Source: JAVBKE01 sp031554215
GTDB lineage: Bacteria > Bacillota > Bacilli > JARBTR01
Assembly: GCA_031554215.1 (NCBI GenBank)
Contig: JAVBKF010000005.1
Coordinates: forward strand, 1 to 21,948
DNA length: 21,948 nucleotides
Direction of reading: 5' to 3'
Shown: positions 1 to 7,286 of the stretch, piece by piece
How positions within the stretch are numbered: the stretch's first letter is position 1
How the letters are laid out: each line of letters starts with the position of its first letter
The notes under the pieces: model-generated
What the model was told of the DNA's origin: nothing
What the model saw: the letters and a program-made list of their open reading frames with translations, nothing else
Databases searched by the model: none
Made by a program: the position numbers and the translations under genes

Positions 1-946
1 CTTTCATTGGTGGTTGCAAGAGCAAGTTACGCAGGTTCTCAGAGAAAATATGGATGGCACGATCTTCAGCGACTTCGGATAGTTCGCTACGAATTTCCCT
101 TTCTATTGACGGCTCAATGAGTCGCTTATAGCAATCTTCTACAGCCGCTCGCACGATTGAAGCGGAAACTGCATTCACATTCTTTATCACTTGCCTTTCA
201 AGGTAGGCACGAATTTTTTCAACATCAGCACTGACTTTTGCTTTTAAAATGCCTTCCTTTTCACCTCGGTTTACTGCTAAAACGCGATGAGGTACAATTT
301 TCGCGATTGCTTCTTCGTATTCGTAATACATTTGGTATACCTTTTTTTCGTCGGCTGCTTCGTCTTTGACGGTGGTTTGTAACAAGCCGTTTCGATAAGT
401 CTCACGCCGAATCCAGTCGCGGTATTTCGCATCGTCAGAAACGATTTCTGCAATAATGTCTTGCCCACCTTGAATCGCTTCTTCTACAGTGGCTACTTTA
501 TCACTTAGGTATTTTTCTGCTTCCAGTTGTATGTCGCCATTTCCCGGAAAACTCAGTAGCCATTTTGCTAATGGCTCTAACCCGTTTTCCTTTGCCACGA
601 TTGCTTTTGTTCGGCGCTTTTGTTTGTATGGACGGTAAAGGTCCTCGGCCGCCTGAAGTTTCTCCGCCTGTTCGATTGCTTGTTGAAGTTCGGGCGTTAG
701 TTTGCCTTGTTCTTCTATATTCTTAATGATCTCAAGTTTTCTGTTTTCTAAATTCTGTAGGTATGTCCAACGATCAGCGCAATCCTTGATTTGTACTTCG
801 TCCAGTGCTCCTGTCATTTCTTTTCGGTATCTAGCAATGAACGGTACGGTATTCCCTTCTTCAATGAGTGCTAAGACGCTTTGAACATTCGTTAATTTTA
901 ACCCTAGTTCTTCTGCAATTTGTTGTTGCAGCTGTAGTACAGTCAT
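1..946 (-). CDS. tex: Tex-type transcription accessory / S1 RNA-binding protein, N-terminal part (runs off the window)
   Basis: The minus strand is open from an ATG at 944-946 to the window edge, giving 315 residues. The start MTVLQLQQQIAEELGL and the segment GNTVPFIARYRKEMTGALDE (about residues 32-51) are hallmarks of the Tex N-terminal domain; DLYRPYKQKRRTKA (about 103-116) also fits. Full-length Tex is about 720 residues, so the YqgF-like nuclease fold, the helix-hairpin-helix region and the C-terminal S1 domain lie outside the window. Tex is a cytoplasmic nucleic-acid-binding protein linked to transcription and, in some bacteria, toxin gene expression. A TTG codon sits directly before the ATG in frame. 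The purine-rich AGAGGG lies rather far upstream (about 17 bases from the ATG), so the start is not fully settled. A weak promoter candidate is TTGGTC (1013-1018) and TACTAT (988-993), with an extended -10 TGC. In B. subtilis the gene (ydcI) lies beyond the sigB cluster; here it follows ndoA directly. Confidence 0.93.
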   Translation of the reverse strand, partial: MTVLQLQQQIAEELGLKLTNVQSVLALIEEGNTVPFIARYRKEMTGALDEVQIKDCADRWTYLQNLENRKLEIIKNIEEQGKLTPELQQAIEQAEKLQAAEDLYRPYKQKRRTKAIVAKENGLEPLAKWLLSFPGNGDIQLEAEKYLSDKVATVEEAIQGGQDIIAEIVSDDAKYRDWIRRETYRNGLLQTTVKDEAADEKKVYQMYYEYEEAIAKIVPHRVLAVNRGEKEGILKAKVSADVEKIRAYLERQVIKNVNAVSASIVRAAVEDCYKRLIEPSIEREIRSELSEVAEDRAIHIFSENLRNLLLQPPMK

Positions 947-1383
947 CAAATGTAAAACCTACCCTCTTCTATGTTTTCTTCTTTATAATAGTAGCATATT
1001 TATTTCTTACTTGACCAAATCACTTTCTGTTTTGTTTCAAGTTTGTGTTACTGCCGTCATATTGGTATCCTTCTTATTACCTATTTTCAAGTCCGGTCTA
1101 TACCCCGTGCAAGGTTCAATGTTTATTTACACAAGTTATCAATAGTTTCATGCGCTCATTTAAACTTCATTGTCACTGATTGACTGATTACGATGGCGGA
1201 AAACTGTTTCTCTACTCGTTTTTGCGGTCTGGCCATTTTTAAACTCGGACTTATTTGCCGACAGAGAACGCTATATTACAGTTTGCTTTTTCAGGGAAAG
1301 CCGCTCTCATTGTATGTATAAAGTGGCTTTAAATTAGTCAAAAAAAATTACCCTGATGGGCAACTTAAATGGCAAGACAATTA
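947..1383. other. Intergenic region between ndoA and tex
   Basis: This 437-base stretch holds the ndoA terminator at its right end and the probable tex promoter at its left end. I see no open reading frame with a ribosome binding site and no remnant of rsbR, rsbS, rsbT, rsbU, rsbV, rsbW or sigB, which fill this place in B. subtilis. Confidence 0.6.
1340..1363 (-). terminator. Rho-independent terminator after ndoA
   Basis: On the minus strand TTGCCC-ATCA-GGGTAA forms a compact hairpin with one G-U pair, followed at once by eight T residues. It lies 21 bases after the toxin stop codon, so it ends the antitoxin-toxin transcript. Confidence 0.8.
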
Positions 1384-1740
1384 TTATGTAGTGGATAGCC
1401 CTACAGAAATTCGTAAGGCAATATCAATCTTTCCCATCATTTCAGCATCTAAAGATGTGATTTTGTCAGTTAACCGCTTCTTATCAATTGTTCTAATTTG
1501 TTCAAGCAGTATCACCGAATCCCTTTCAAGACCATTCACCCCAGCTTTGATTTCAACATGTGTTGGAATTCTCGCTTTCTGAATCTGCGCGGTAATTGCA
1601 GCGATGATGACTGTGGGACTATAATGATTACCAATATCGTTCTGAATGACAAGCACAGGACGTACTCCGCCTTGCTCAGAACCAACAACCGGCGAAAGGT
1701 CAGCGTAGTATACCTCTCCCCTGCAAAACGATTTATTCAT
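1384..1740 (-). CDS. ndoA: EndoA/MazF-family mRNA interferase toxin
   Basis: This 118-residue protein is a close match to B. subtilis NdoA (EndoA, 116 residues), a MazF-type endoribonuclease that cuts mRNA at specific short sites in the cytoplasm. The signature RGEVYYADLSPVVGSEQGG is at residues 7-25, and VRPVLVIQNDIGN and AAITAQIQKARIPTHVEI follow. The catalytic pair known in EndoA is present as Arg27 and Thr50. I chose the ATG at 1738-1740, giving MNKSFCRGEVYY, because it fits the family start; an upstream in-frame start would add 13 unrelated residues. The start codon lies inside the 3' end of the antitoxin gene with an 8-base overlap, so the two are probably translationally coupled. No strong Shine-Dalgarno is visible. 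The sequence appears fully functional, in contrast with its divergent antitoxin. Confidence 0.95.
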   Translation of the reverse strand: MNKSFCRGEVYYADLSPVVGSEQGGVRPVLVIQNDIGNHYSPTVIIAAITAQIQKARIPTHVEIKAGVNGLERDSVILLEQIRTIDKKRLTDKITSLDAEMMGKIDIALRISVGLSTT

Positions 1741-1987
1741 TACCACATGCAGCACCCAACCCCGTTCCATTCGCCTCATTTTCTAACGACTGAAACTCTT
1801 CACATATACGCAAGTTAATCACAGACATTTCTTTATACCCCTTACGTAATTTGACCTCTAAATCTCTGATTTTTAATTCAGATATTACTTTACGGGCTGT
1901 CTGAACAATTAATTGATCTCGATTTTCCTCAATCATTTCTCGATCTTTCTCAAATTTAGTGGAATGATTCAGATTCAATTCAGACAT
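1733..1987 (-). CDS. ndoAI: EndoAI-type antitoxin, divergent
   Basis: An 84-residue protein precedes and overlaps the EndoA toxin, the position of EndoAI (YdcD). The middle aligns with EndoAI: NRDQLIVQTARKVISELK (about residues 23-40) corresponds to the first ribbon-helix-helix helices, and LRKGYKEMSVINLRICEEF (about 47-65) to the toxin-contacting helix with the family motif RRGYxEMAxINLxIAEEF. The N-terminus, MSELNLNHSTKFEKDREM, does not show the alternating hydrophobic strand that normally forms the DNA-binding ribbon, and the usual C-terminal LVSGG is replaced. The ATG at 1985-1987 is preceded by GGGGG five bases upstream; an in-frame TTG at 1997-1999 is an alternative. Its role would be to bind and neutralise NdoA; whether it still represses its own promoter is doubtful. 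Confidence 0.82.
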   Translation of the reverse strand: MSELNLNHSTKFEKDREMIEENRDQLIVQTARKVISELKIRDLEVKLRKGYKEMSVINLRICEEFQSLENEANGTGLGAACGNE

Positions 1988-2351
1988 AGGGACCCCCAAA
2001 GTTTACGACTCATGTATTTTACAGTTCTATATGTTTATATTATCATTTCTTCGTCAGAAATCAAAGCATTCTACAAAACTTATTATAGATGTTTATGCCG
2101 CAGATTATTCTTGGCGGTTGCGAATTTTAAGCGCTGTTGTTACGTGCTTATTTTGTGGCACCACTAACTTCCTCCTTGAACGAGGCGTATCTGCCTTGCG
2201 AACAGCGTGATTGCAAGTCCCACTCTGAAGATGAGCAGCCAGCGAAACGCTTAGATCGTGATGTCTATTTTGCTTATTGTGCACTTACCATGAGGCACTA
2301 CGCCTTCAAGGTATTTAGGTCAAATCACACTTTGCAGACTTCGATGCGGTT
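1988..2351. other. Intergenic region between alr and the antitoxin gene
   Basis: This 364-base stretch holds a promoter for the toxin-antitoxin pair near its left end (2037-2064). I see no T-tailed hairpin after alr, so read-through from alr into the toxin-antitoxin genes is possible. No gene is supported. Confidence 0.5.
2037..2064 (-). promoter_or_regulatory. Candidate sigma-A promoter for ndoAI-ndoA
   Basis: On the minus strand TTGATT (2059-2064) and TAATAT (2037-2042) are separated by 16 bases; shifting the -35 by one base (TTTGAT) gives 17. The -10 lies about 50 bases before the antitoxin start codon. Confidence 0.5.
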
Positions 2352-3515
2352 CTACAGTTCATAAAGAATGTTGGTTGTTTCAACAATCTGACCTGCTCGC
2401 TTGTAAACGCGCGGCATTCTTGATGAGATGGCACAAACGATTTCATAGTTGATTGTGCCTAACTTCGCCGCGAGTTCATCTGTTGTCACGGTGTCCTCCC
2501 CATTACTGCCAATTAGGGTGACGTGCGTTCCAGCTTCAAGTTTATGTGGTAATCTTACCATGCATTGATCCATGCAGATTGTCCCGACAATCGGTACACG
2601 CAATCCGTTAATGAGGACCTCTTGCCCAGTCAAACTGCGGAACCAGCCATCTGCATATCCAATCGGTAGTGTACCAATCCATTCGTAGTCCGTCGTTGTA
2701 TACTTGGCGCCATAGCTCACCTTTGTTCCTGGTGCTACACACTTTACCTGCGTGAGCCGAGTGTGAAGGGACAATGCTGGCTTCAGGTTGAATGGCAGAA
2801 GCGGTTTGATTTGTTCTGAAGGTGAAAGTCCATACATAGCGATGCCTAACCGAACTGCGTTATAGTGCGCTTCGGGGAATCGCAGAATCCCTGCCGAGTT
2901 TCCACTATGGATGTACGCTGGTTTTACAGGCAGCTTGGCTAGTATGGCTTCAAAGCTGTTGATTTGGCTCCGCAATTGTCTTTCATCTAATTCATCCGCA
3001 GTTGCAAAATGAGTCATCACCCCTTGCAAACGCAGCGCTTTGTTGTCGATTTCCTCCAGCAATTCAGTTAGCTCTGTAAACGATTGTACGCCAAGCCTTG
3101 TCATCCCTGTATCAACTTTGACATGGATATCAATGGATTGTCCATGAACTCGTAATATATCTCTAGCTTCTAGCACCCACGATCGGTCAAATACGGTTAG
3201 TGCTAAATTCTGTTCTGCAGCAAGTTTGACGTAGACGGCTGGTACTGCACCTAGCACCAATATTGGCGCCTTGATTCCATGCCTGCGCAGCAGTAACGCT
3301 TCGTCAAGAATGGCTACTGCTAACATGTCAGCACCTGCTTCCAGTGCTGCTTCGGCAATTTGCAATTGTCCATGTCCGTAGGCGTTGGCTTTTACAACGG
3401 CAATTAGTTTCTCTGTGTTCACTAATATTTTTTTCGTCTGTTGTACATTTTCTATGATGGCATCTAGGTCAATTTCAGCCCATGTATCCCGGTAATATTC
3501 TCTAATGGTTCCCAT
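2352..3515 (-). CDS. alr: Alanine racemase
   Basis: This 387-residue PLP enzyme interconverts L- and D-alanine in the cytoplasm, supplying D-alanine for peptidoglycan. Domain order is the N-terminal alpha/beta barrel and a C-terminal beta domain. The PLP lysine is Lys42 in the motif AVVKANAYGHG. HVKVDTGMTRLG, HSGNSAGILRFP and NAVRLGIAMYGL mark the barrel. The catalytic tyrosine lies in KVSYGAKYTT, followed by GTLPIGYADGW and GTICMDQCM. I chose the ATG at 3513-3515 because GGAGGA stands seven bases upstream; a longer frame starting 15 codons earlier has no good site and adds residues absent from the family. It has its own transcription unit: a terminator separates it from ydcC. The toxin-antitoxin genes follow in the same direction, as in B. 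subtilis (alrA/dal). Confidence 0.97.
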   Translation of the reverse strand: MGTIREYYRDTWAEIDLDAIIENVQQTKKILVNTEKLIAVVKANAYGHGQLQIAEAALEAGADMLAVAILDEALLLRRHGIKAPILVLGAVPAVYVKLAAEQNLALTVFDRSWVLEARDILRVHGQSIDIHVKVDTGMTRLGVQSFTELTELLEEIDNKALRLQGVMTHFATADELDERQLRSQINSFEAILAKLPVKPAYIHSGNSAGILRFPEAHYNAVRLGIAMYGLSPSEQIKPLLPFNLKPALSLHTRLTQVKCVAPGTKVSYGAKYTTTDYEWIGTLPIGYADGWFRSLTGQEVLINGLRVPIVGTICMDQCMVRLPHKLEAGTHVTLIGSNGEDTVTTDELAAKLGTINYEIVCAISSRMPRVYKRAGQIVETTNILYEL

Positions 3516-3613
3516 ACTGTAGTCCTCCACGGAGTAAAACGTAGCACTGTACGATTGCATTTGCTTTCGTTTTCATCTTCTAGCTTTATTGTGTGAGTTT
3601 CATTGTATGACAA

Positions 3614-3639
3614 AACAAGCCTCGGTTTCAAGGCTTGTT
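3614..3639 (-). terminator. Terminator between ydcC and alr
   Basis: A perfect nine-base stem (AACAAGCCT / AGGCTTGTT) with an eight-base loop lies at 3614-3622 and 3631-3639. On the minus strand it is followed by TTTGTC, a weak T tail. It is 190 bases after ydcC and 99 bases before the alr start. Confidence 0.65.
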
Positions 3640-3829
3640 CGTTGTTTTATCTAAAATTCTAGCAGCTGGCTTGATATAAGATTTAGCCCGCTTTATCTGC
3701 AGTTATTTTACCCAAAAGGGTACTAGTACATCCTCTACAGGTAGGGGATTCCCTGCTAAAGCAGATTCCGAAAGCCACGTTGCAATCCTCAGTTGGTTCG
3801 GAAGTTGACGTACCTTATCAAAGGCTACC

Positions 3830-4840
3830 TTATTTCTCAGCAACTTCTTGCACTGAGCCTGCTACAGTAATGAGTTCTTCTTTTGTAAGATCATTCGATG
3901 CTAGCAAGAAGTCTACCCCTTCATATGTCCATGAGACGGAATGGTCTGTGACCGATGCAATTGTGTAGCCTAGGTCAACGGGCTCGCCCATCTCCGTTGT
4001 AGACGAAACAGTTTTGGCCACTTCCGCACGACTTTCGATTAAGGTGTAACTCTTGCCGTTGCCAGCGAAAGTCAGTATGAGTTGTTCTCCACCTGCCGTC
4101 AGTACTTTCTTCTCAGCTTTTGCTTCAACACCAGCAATTTCAGCTGTTGGGTACTTGGCTTGGAAAGAGACGCTGTCACCAGGTGCTGTAACCGGGAACT
4201 CTAATTGCGCACCTGTCATGTTCTTTTTCACATCAAAGTCCGCTTGACCAAACTTCGGTTTAAAATTCATTTTGCCGAACTCAACGGTCACTAGTTCATT
4301 GCGGTCGGTATCGAGCACGCGTACCTTCTTTGGCGCTAGGGTTTTTTTGTCAAATGTGACTTCTTGAATTGGTAGCGTTTGGTTATTTGCATAACGCGTT
4401 TTCGTTTCAAAAACATACGTATTTTTCGTTTCTTTAAATGAAGCAGACTTGTCATCTAGAATGTCTTTCACTAGTGACTGGTAGAGATAGGCTTGACCAC
4501 CATTCTTCGGCCAGTTGCTTTGGAAGTGGAAGCTCTTATTTAATGCTGGTGTGAGTACGAATACACCTTCTTTATTGCGAAGAATGATTTGGTTTTGATC
4601 ACTTTTGGCATTTTTCAAATTAACACGGTAATGATTTGGTGCATGGTACCACACTTCAACGTCATAAGTTTGCGGACTTGAACCAGCTTTCAAATTCATT
4701 TTCGCCTTCACTTTGTATCCTTGGATACTTTTTACCTTTTCACTCAGCGCTGTGCGAATATCTGTATTCGATTTTTTTCCACAGGCGGAAACTGTTAGCG
4801 CAAGCACTGCAATCAGTACTATGTAGAGAACCTTTTTCAT
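3830..4840 (-). CDS. ydcC: LolA-like sporulation-type lipoprotein (YdcC family)
   Basis: This 336-residue protein starts with a lipoprotein signal peptide: MKK, a hydrophobic stretch and the lipobox VSAC, so Cys20 would be lipidated and the protein anchored on the outer face of the membrane. The rest is beta-rich and resembles the outer-membrane lipoprotein carrier fold (VKSIQGYKVKAKMNLKAG, WYHAPNHYRVNL, VTFDKKTLAPKKVRVLD). The C-terminal LLASNDLTKEELITVAGSV is typical of the YdcC group. In B. subtilis ydcC lies just upstream of alr, as here; the related clostridial GerS has a germination role. The exact function here is unknown. AAGGGGC stands seven bases before the ATG. The presence of a YdcC-type gene hints at a spore-forming ancestry but does not prove it. 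Confidence 0.88.
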   Translation of the reverse strand: MKKVLYIVLIAVLALTVSACGKKSNTDIRTALSEKVKSIQGYKVKAKMNLKAGSSPQTYDVEVWYHAPNHYRVNLKNAKSDQNQIILRNKEGVFVLTPALNKSFHFQSNWPKNGGQAYLYQSLVKDILDDKSASFKETKNTYVFETKTRYANNQTLPIQEVTFDKKTLAPKKVRVLDTDRNELVTVEFGKMNFKPKFGQADFDVKKNMTGAQLEFPVTAPGDSVSFQAKYPTAEIAGVEAKAEKKVLTAGGEQLILTFAGNGKSYTLIESRAEVAKTVSSTTEMGEPVDLGYTIASVTDHSVSWTYEGVDFLLASNDLTKEELITVAGSVQEVAEK

Positions 4841-4923
4841 TTTTTTCGCCCCTTATTTTTATAAAAAGGGAAACAAGCTTTGTGGATTGGTTGCTAGAGC
4901 TTCGAGATGATTTCGCATGTGTG

Positions 4924-4955
4924 CGGCTACAATACTTGCTAGGCTAGTGTAGCCG
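4924..4955 (-). promoter_or_regulatory. Inverted repeat in the ydcC leader
   Basis: Perfect eight-base arms CGGCTACA (4924-4931) and TGTAGCCG (4948-4955) flank a 16-base loop that itself contains CTAGGCTAG. It lies 84 bases before the ydcC start and has no T tail, so it is more likely an operator or leader structure than a terminator. Confidence 0.35.
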
Positions 4956-5018
4956 AAGCGCAGGCAATTTGAGCGTTATACGCCCGATTCTTCATCCGAT
5001 TATAGGTTGATTGTCATT

Positions 5019-5069
5019 AAAAAGGCCTTGTCCCCACTTCGTTATTGAAGTATATGAGACAAGGTCTTT
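5019..5069 (-). terminator. Rho-independent terminator after the purH-like gene
   Basis: Arms at 5021-5032 and 5058-5069 pair over 12 bases with one G-U pair. A second small stem (ACTTC 5036-5040 with GAAGT 5047-5051) stands in the loop. On the minus strand the structure runs into CCTTTTTAATG. It lies 26 bases after the purH-like stop codon. Confidence 0.85.
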
Positions 5070-5094
5070 CAGTATGCTTTTCTTTGCGAAATGG

Positions 5095-6618
5095 TTAATG
5101 TTTAAAATGGCTTGTACCAGTAATCACCATTGCGATGCCACACTCATCTGCTCGGTCAACAGATTCTTGGTCACGCATCGAGCCACCAGGTTGAATAATT
5201 GCTGTGACGCCAGCTTTGGCAGCTGTTTCTACGATGTCGCTCATCGAAAGAAATGCATCACACGCGAGCACCGCACCTTGCGCTCCTTCTCCCGCTTTCC
5301 TCAGCGCAACTACGATTGCGCCGATACGATTCAGATGACCAGCGCCAACACCGATGGTCATCCCGTTTTTGACAATGACGGCCGCATTCGATTTCACATG
5401 CTTTGCAACTTTCCATGCTAGTTGTAACTGTTGGAAGTCCGCTTCGGTCGGCTTACGTTTTGTTGGGATGGTGATGCTAGTTTCGCTCAGTCTAAGGATA
5501 TCTCGATCTTGAACAAGAAGACCGCCTTCTACTGATGTGATTACCCTGCGAGGGTTGCTTTTTCTCGTTAAATCTGCTGTGAATAAACGGACGTTTTTCT
5601 TACTCTGTAAGATGGCTAACGCTTCACTTGAAAAAGCTGGTGCGAGTATCGCTACAAGAAATAGTTCCTGCATCTTTCCAGCTGTTTCCGCATCAATGGT
5701 TCGGTTAGCGATGACAACGCTACCAAAAATCGAGATTGAATCCGCTTCGTAAGCACGTTGATAAGCCTCAAAGACCGATTGCCCAGTTCCTACACTACAA
5801 GGGCTCGACTGTTTGACGACTGCAACTGCCGGCTCATCGAATTCTTGTATCATATGTATCGCGATATCAGCATCAACAATATGATTGTAGGAAAGTTCTT
5901 TGCCGTGCAGTTGTTCTGCAAAAGCAATAGATTCCGATACCTTCTGTACTTCCCTATAAAAAGTTGCTTTTTGATGTGGATTTTCACCACTGTACAATTG
6001 TTGTTGTTTTACATAGGTGACTGTATAGGTTTCAGGGCTCTCTTCTTCCACACAGTTTGTTAGACGTTCTGCCAGCAAAGTAGCACTTGTCGCTAAATGC
6101 CGGAATGCCTTTGCAGATAGTTTTCGCTTTTGCTCAAGAGATATCTCTGATTGCGCTTGTATGGTAGCGAGTAGCTTGTCATAGTCACATGGGTCGACTA
6201 CTACTGCTACTTGCTGCATATTTTTCGCAGCTAATCGTAATAGCATTGGTTCGTCAACCATCATCCTGTCAAGTAGTTGGGTGAATGGCTCAACACCCGT
6301 TACCGAGACTTCTTCTTCGATCGGAAGGTTCACTATGACATAATCTATCGGCACCAAGTCTTTTGATGACAGTACAGCATTTCCACGATCAGCTAGTACC
6401 CCTCTGTAAATGTCTGGATGCATCGTTTCTCCGCAATTGCTCCTAAATGCAAAGGATTGATAGATCTCTGAGACATCAAGTACTGATACCCCTTGTTCTT
6501 GTAAAAATTGTTTGGTACCACTAGATGCGATTACCTCAATACCTTGTTCGACCATCCCTTTTACAAATGGCACGATCCCTGTTCTATTTGAAACACTAAC
6601 GAGTGCGCGCTTTTTCAT
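5095..6618 (-). CDS. PurH-like protein (AICAR transformylase / IMP cyclohydrolase family), probable pseudoenzyme
   Basis: A 507-residue uninterrupted protein covers the whole PurH family: an N-terminal MGS-like IMP cyclohydrolase domain (1 to about 145) and a C-terminal AICAR transformylase domain (about 200-507, with SGENPHQKATFY, LHGKELSYNHI, MTIGVGAGHLNRIG, AIIQPGGSMRD and the family end HFKH). Residues needed for catalysis are changed. In the cyclohydrolase half the family's GRxKTLHP is NCGETMHP (Lys to Glu64), NLYPF is NLPIE (Tyr to Pro99), and NIDIGGP is RMMVDEP. In the transformylase half VKHxNPCG is VKQSSPCS (His to Gln270), FGG is FGS, SDAFFP is CDAFLS, and the Arg before HFKH is Ser. 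The start is well supported by AGGGAG six bases before the ATG, and a good terminator follows. purB lies upstream, 668 bases away. The intact frame argues against simple decay. It may be a non-catalytic paralog. I leave the symbol empty because purH activity is doubtful. Confidence 0.85.
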   Translation of the reverse strand: MKKRALVSVSNRTGIVPFVKGMVEQGIEVIASSGTKQFLQEQGVSVLDVSEIYQSFAFRSNCGETMHPDIYRGVLADRGNAVLSSKDLVPIDYVIVNLPIEEEVSVTGVEPFTQLLDRMMVDEPMLLRLAAKNMQQVAVVVDPCDYDKLLATIQAQSEISLEQKRKLSAKAFRHLATSATLLAERLTNCVEEESPETYTVTYVKQQQLYSGENPHQKATFYREVQKVSESIAFAEQLHGKELSYNHIVDADIAIHMIQEFDEPAVAVVKQSSPCSVGTGQSVFEAYQRAYEADSISIFGSVVIANRTIDAETAGKMQELFLVAILAPAFSSEALAILQSKKNVRLFTADLTRKSNPRRVITSVEGGLLVQDRDILRLSETSITIPTKRKPTEADFQQLQLAWKVAKHVKSNAAVIVKNGMTIGVGAGHLNRIGAIVVALRKAGEGAQGAVLACDAFLSMSDIVETAAKAGVTAIIQPGGSMRDQESVDRADECGIAMVITGTSHFKH

Positions 6619-7286
6619 GTCATGCTCCCTTTGCTACATCATGTTTTCGTTCATATTAGCTTTGTATAGTCTCAACTTGCGCATGGACTTACTCAGGTGG
6701 TTTACAGTTTCGCCATTTTAGTTAGAGAGTAAGTATGATTGTACACTCAGTTGTTGCTTAGTGATGGATTAGTTCCTTTTCGCCTTGTACCACAGGACTC
6801 CTGCCATCAGTTATTTGAGCGTAATTCCCTTAGCTAGGAATTTATACAAAACCTCTACCTATTAATTTAACATAGTTTTTCAGCAATGGTAATAGGTCTT
6901 TGTGAAGTGTTTCAACATTTTCTTGATTATTTTTTCATGCTGGCTGTTATTTCATTTACAGAACTGATGACTTTGTGTCGTTGATTGAATGTATTTACTG
7001 GTGTCACCAAGTAACCCGAGCGGTAAATGCTCCTGGGATTTAAGCGCTGCTTGCGAGTGATATGTAGATCGCAATCACTATACTTTTATAAGGCAGATAC
7101 AGATGCTTTGCTGACACGCCGCCCGTTTAGCCGAAACTTCTATTTAACTGAAACTTCTGCTAAGTAAACGCGACGCTTTTTGTCCACCAATAAGTTAGAT
7201 CATTGTCATAATGGATTGCTTCGTTTGGCTTTTCTCCGAATGAAGAGGGTGCTGCGTGGCCCCCTCATCCTTTTCTTGATAGAGAC
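6619..7286. other. Long intergenic region between purB and the purH-like gene
   Basis: These 668 bases contain no gene I can support. Visible are a six-base inverted repeat AGTGAT/ATCACT around 7054-7078, two copies of GAAACTTCT about 18 bases apart near 7133-7160, and an imperfect GC-rich hairpin near 7238-7270 after purB that lacks a T tail. I see no convincing PurR box pair or purine riboswitch. Confidence 0.4.

Noticed and set aside
4636..4947. Plus-strand ORF of 103 codons.
   Set aside because: It is the opposite strand of the ydcC signal region and leader, with no family features.
5011..5421. Plus-strand ORF of 136 codons.
   Set aside because: It lies opposite the purH-like gene and its terminator; it has unusual composition and no ribosome binding site.
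7235..7276. GC-rich imperfect hairpin after purB as a terminator.
   Set aside because: The stem needs a bulge and there is no T tract on the minus strand.
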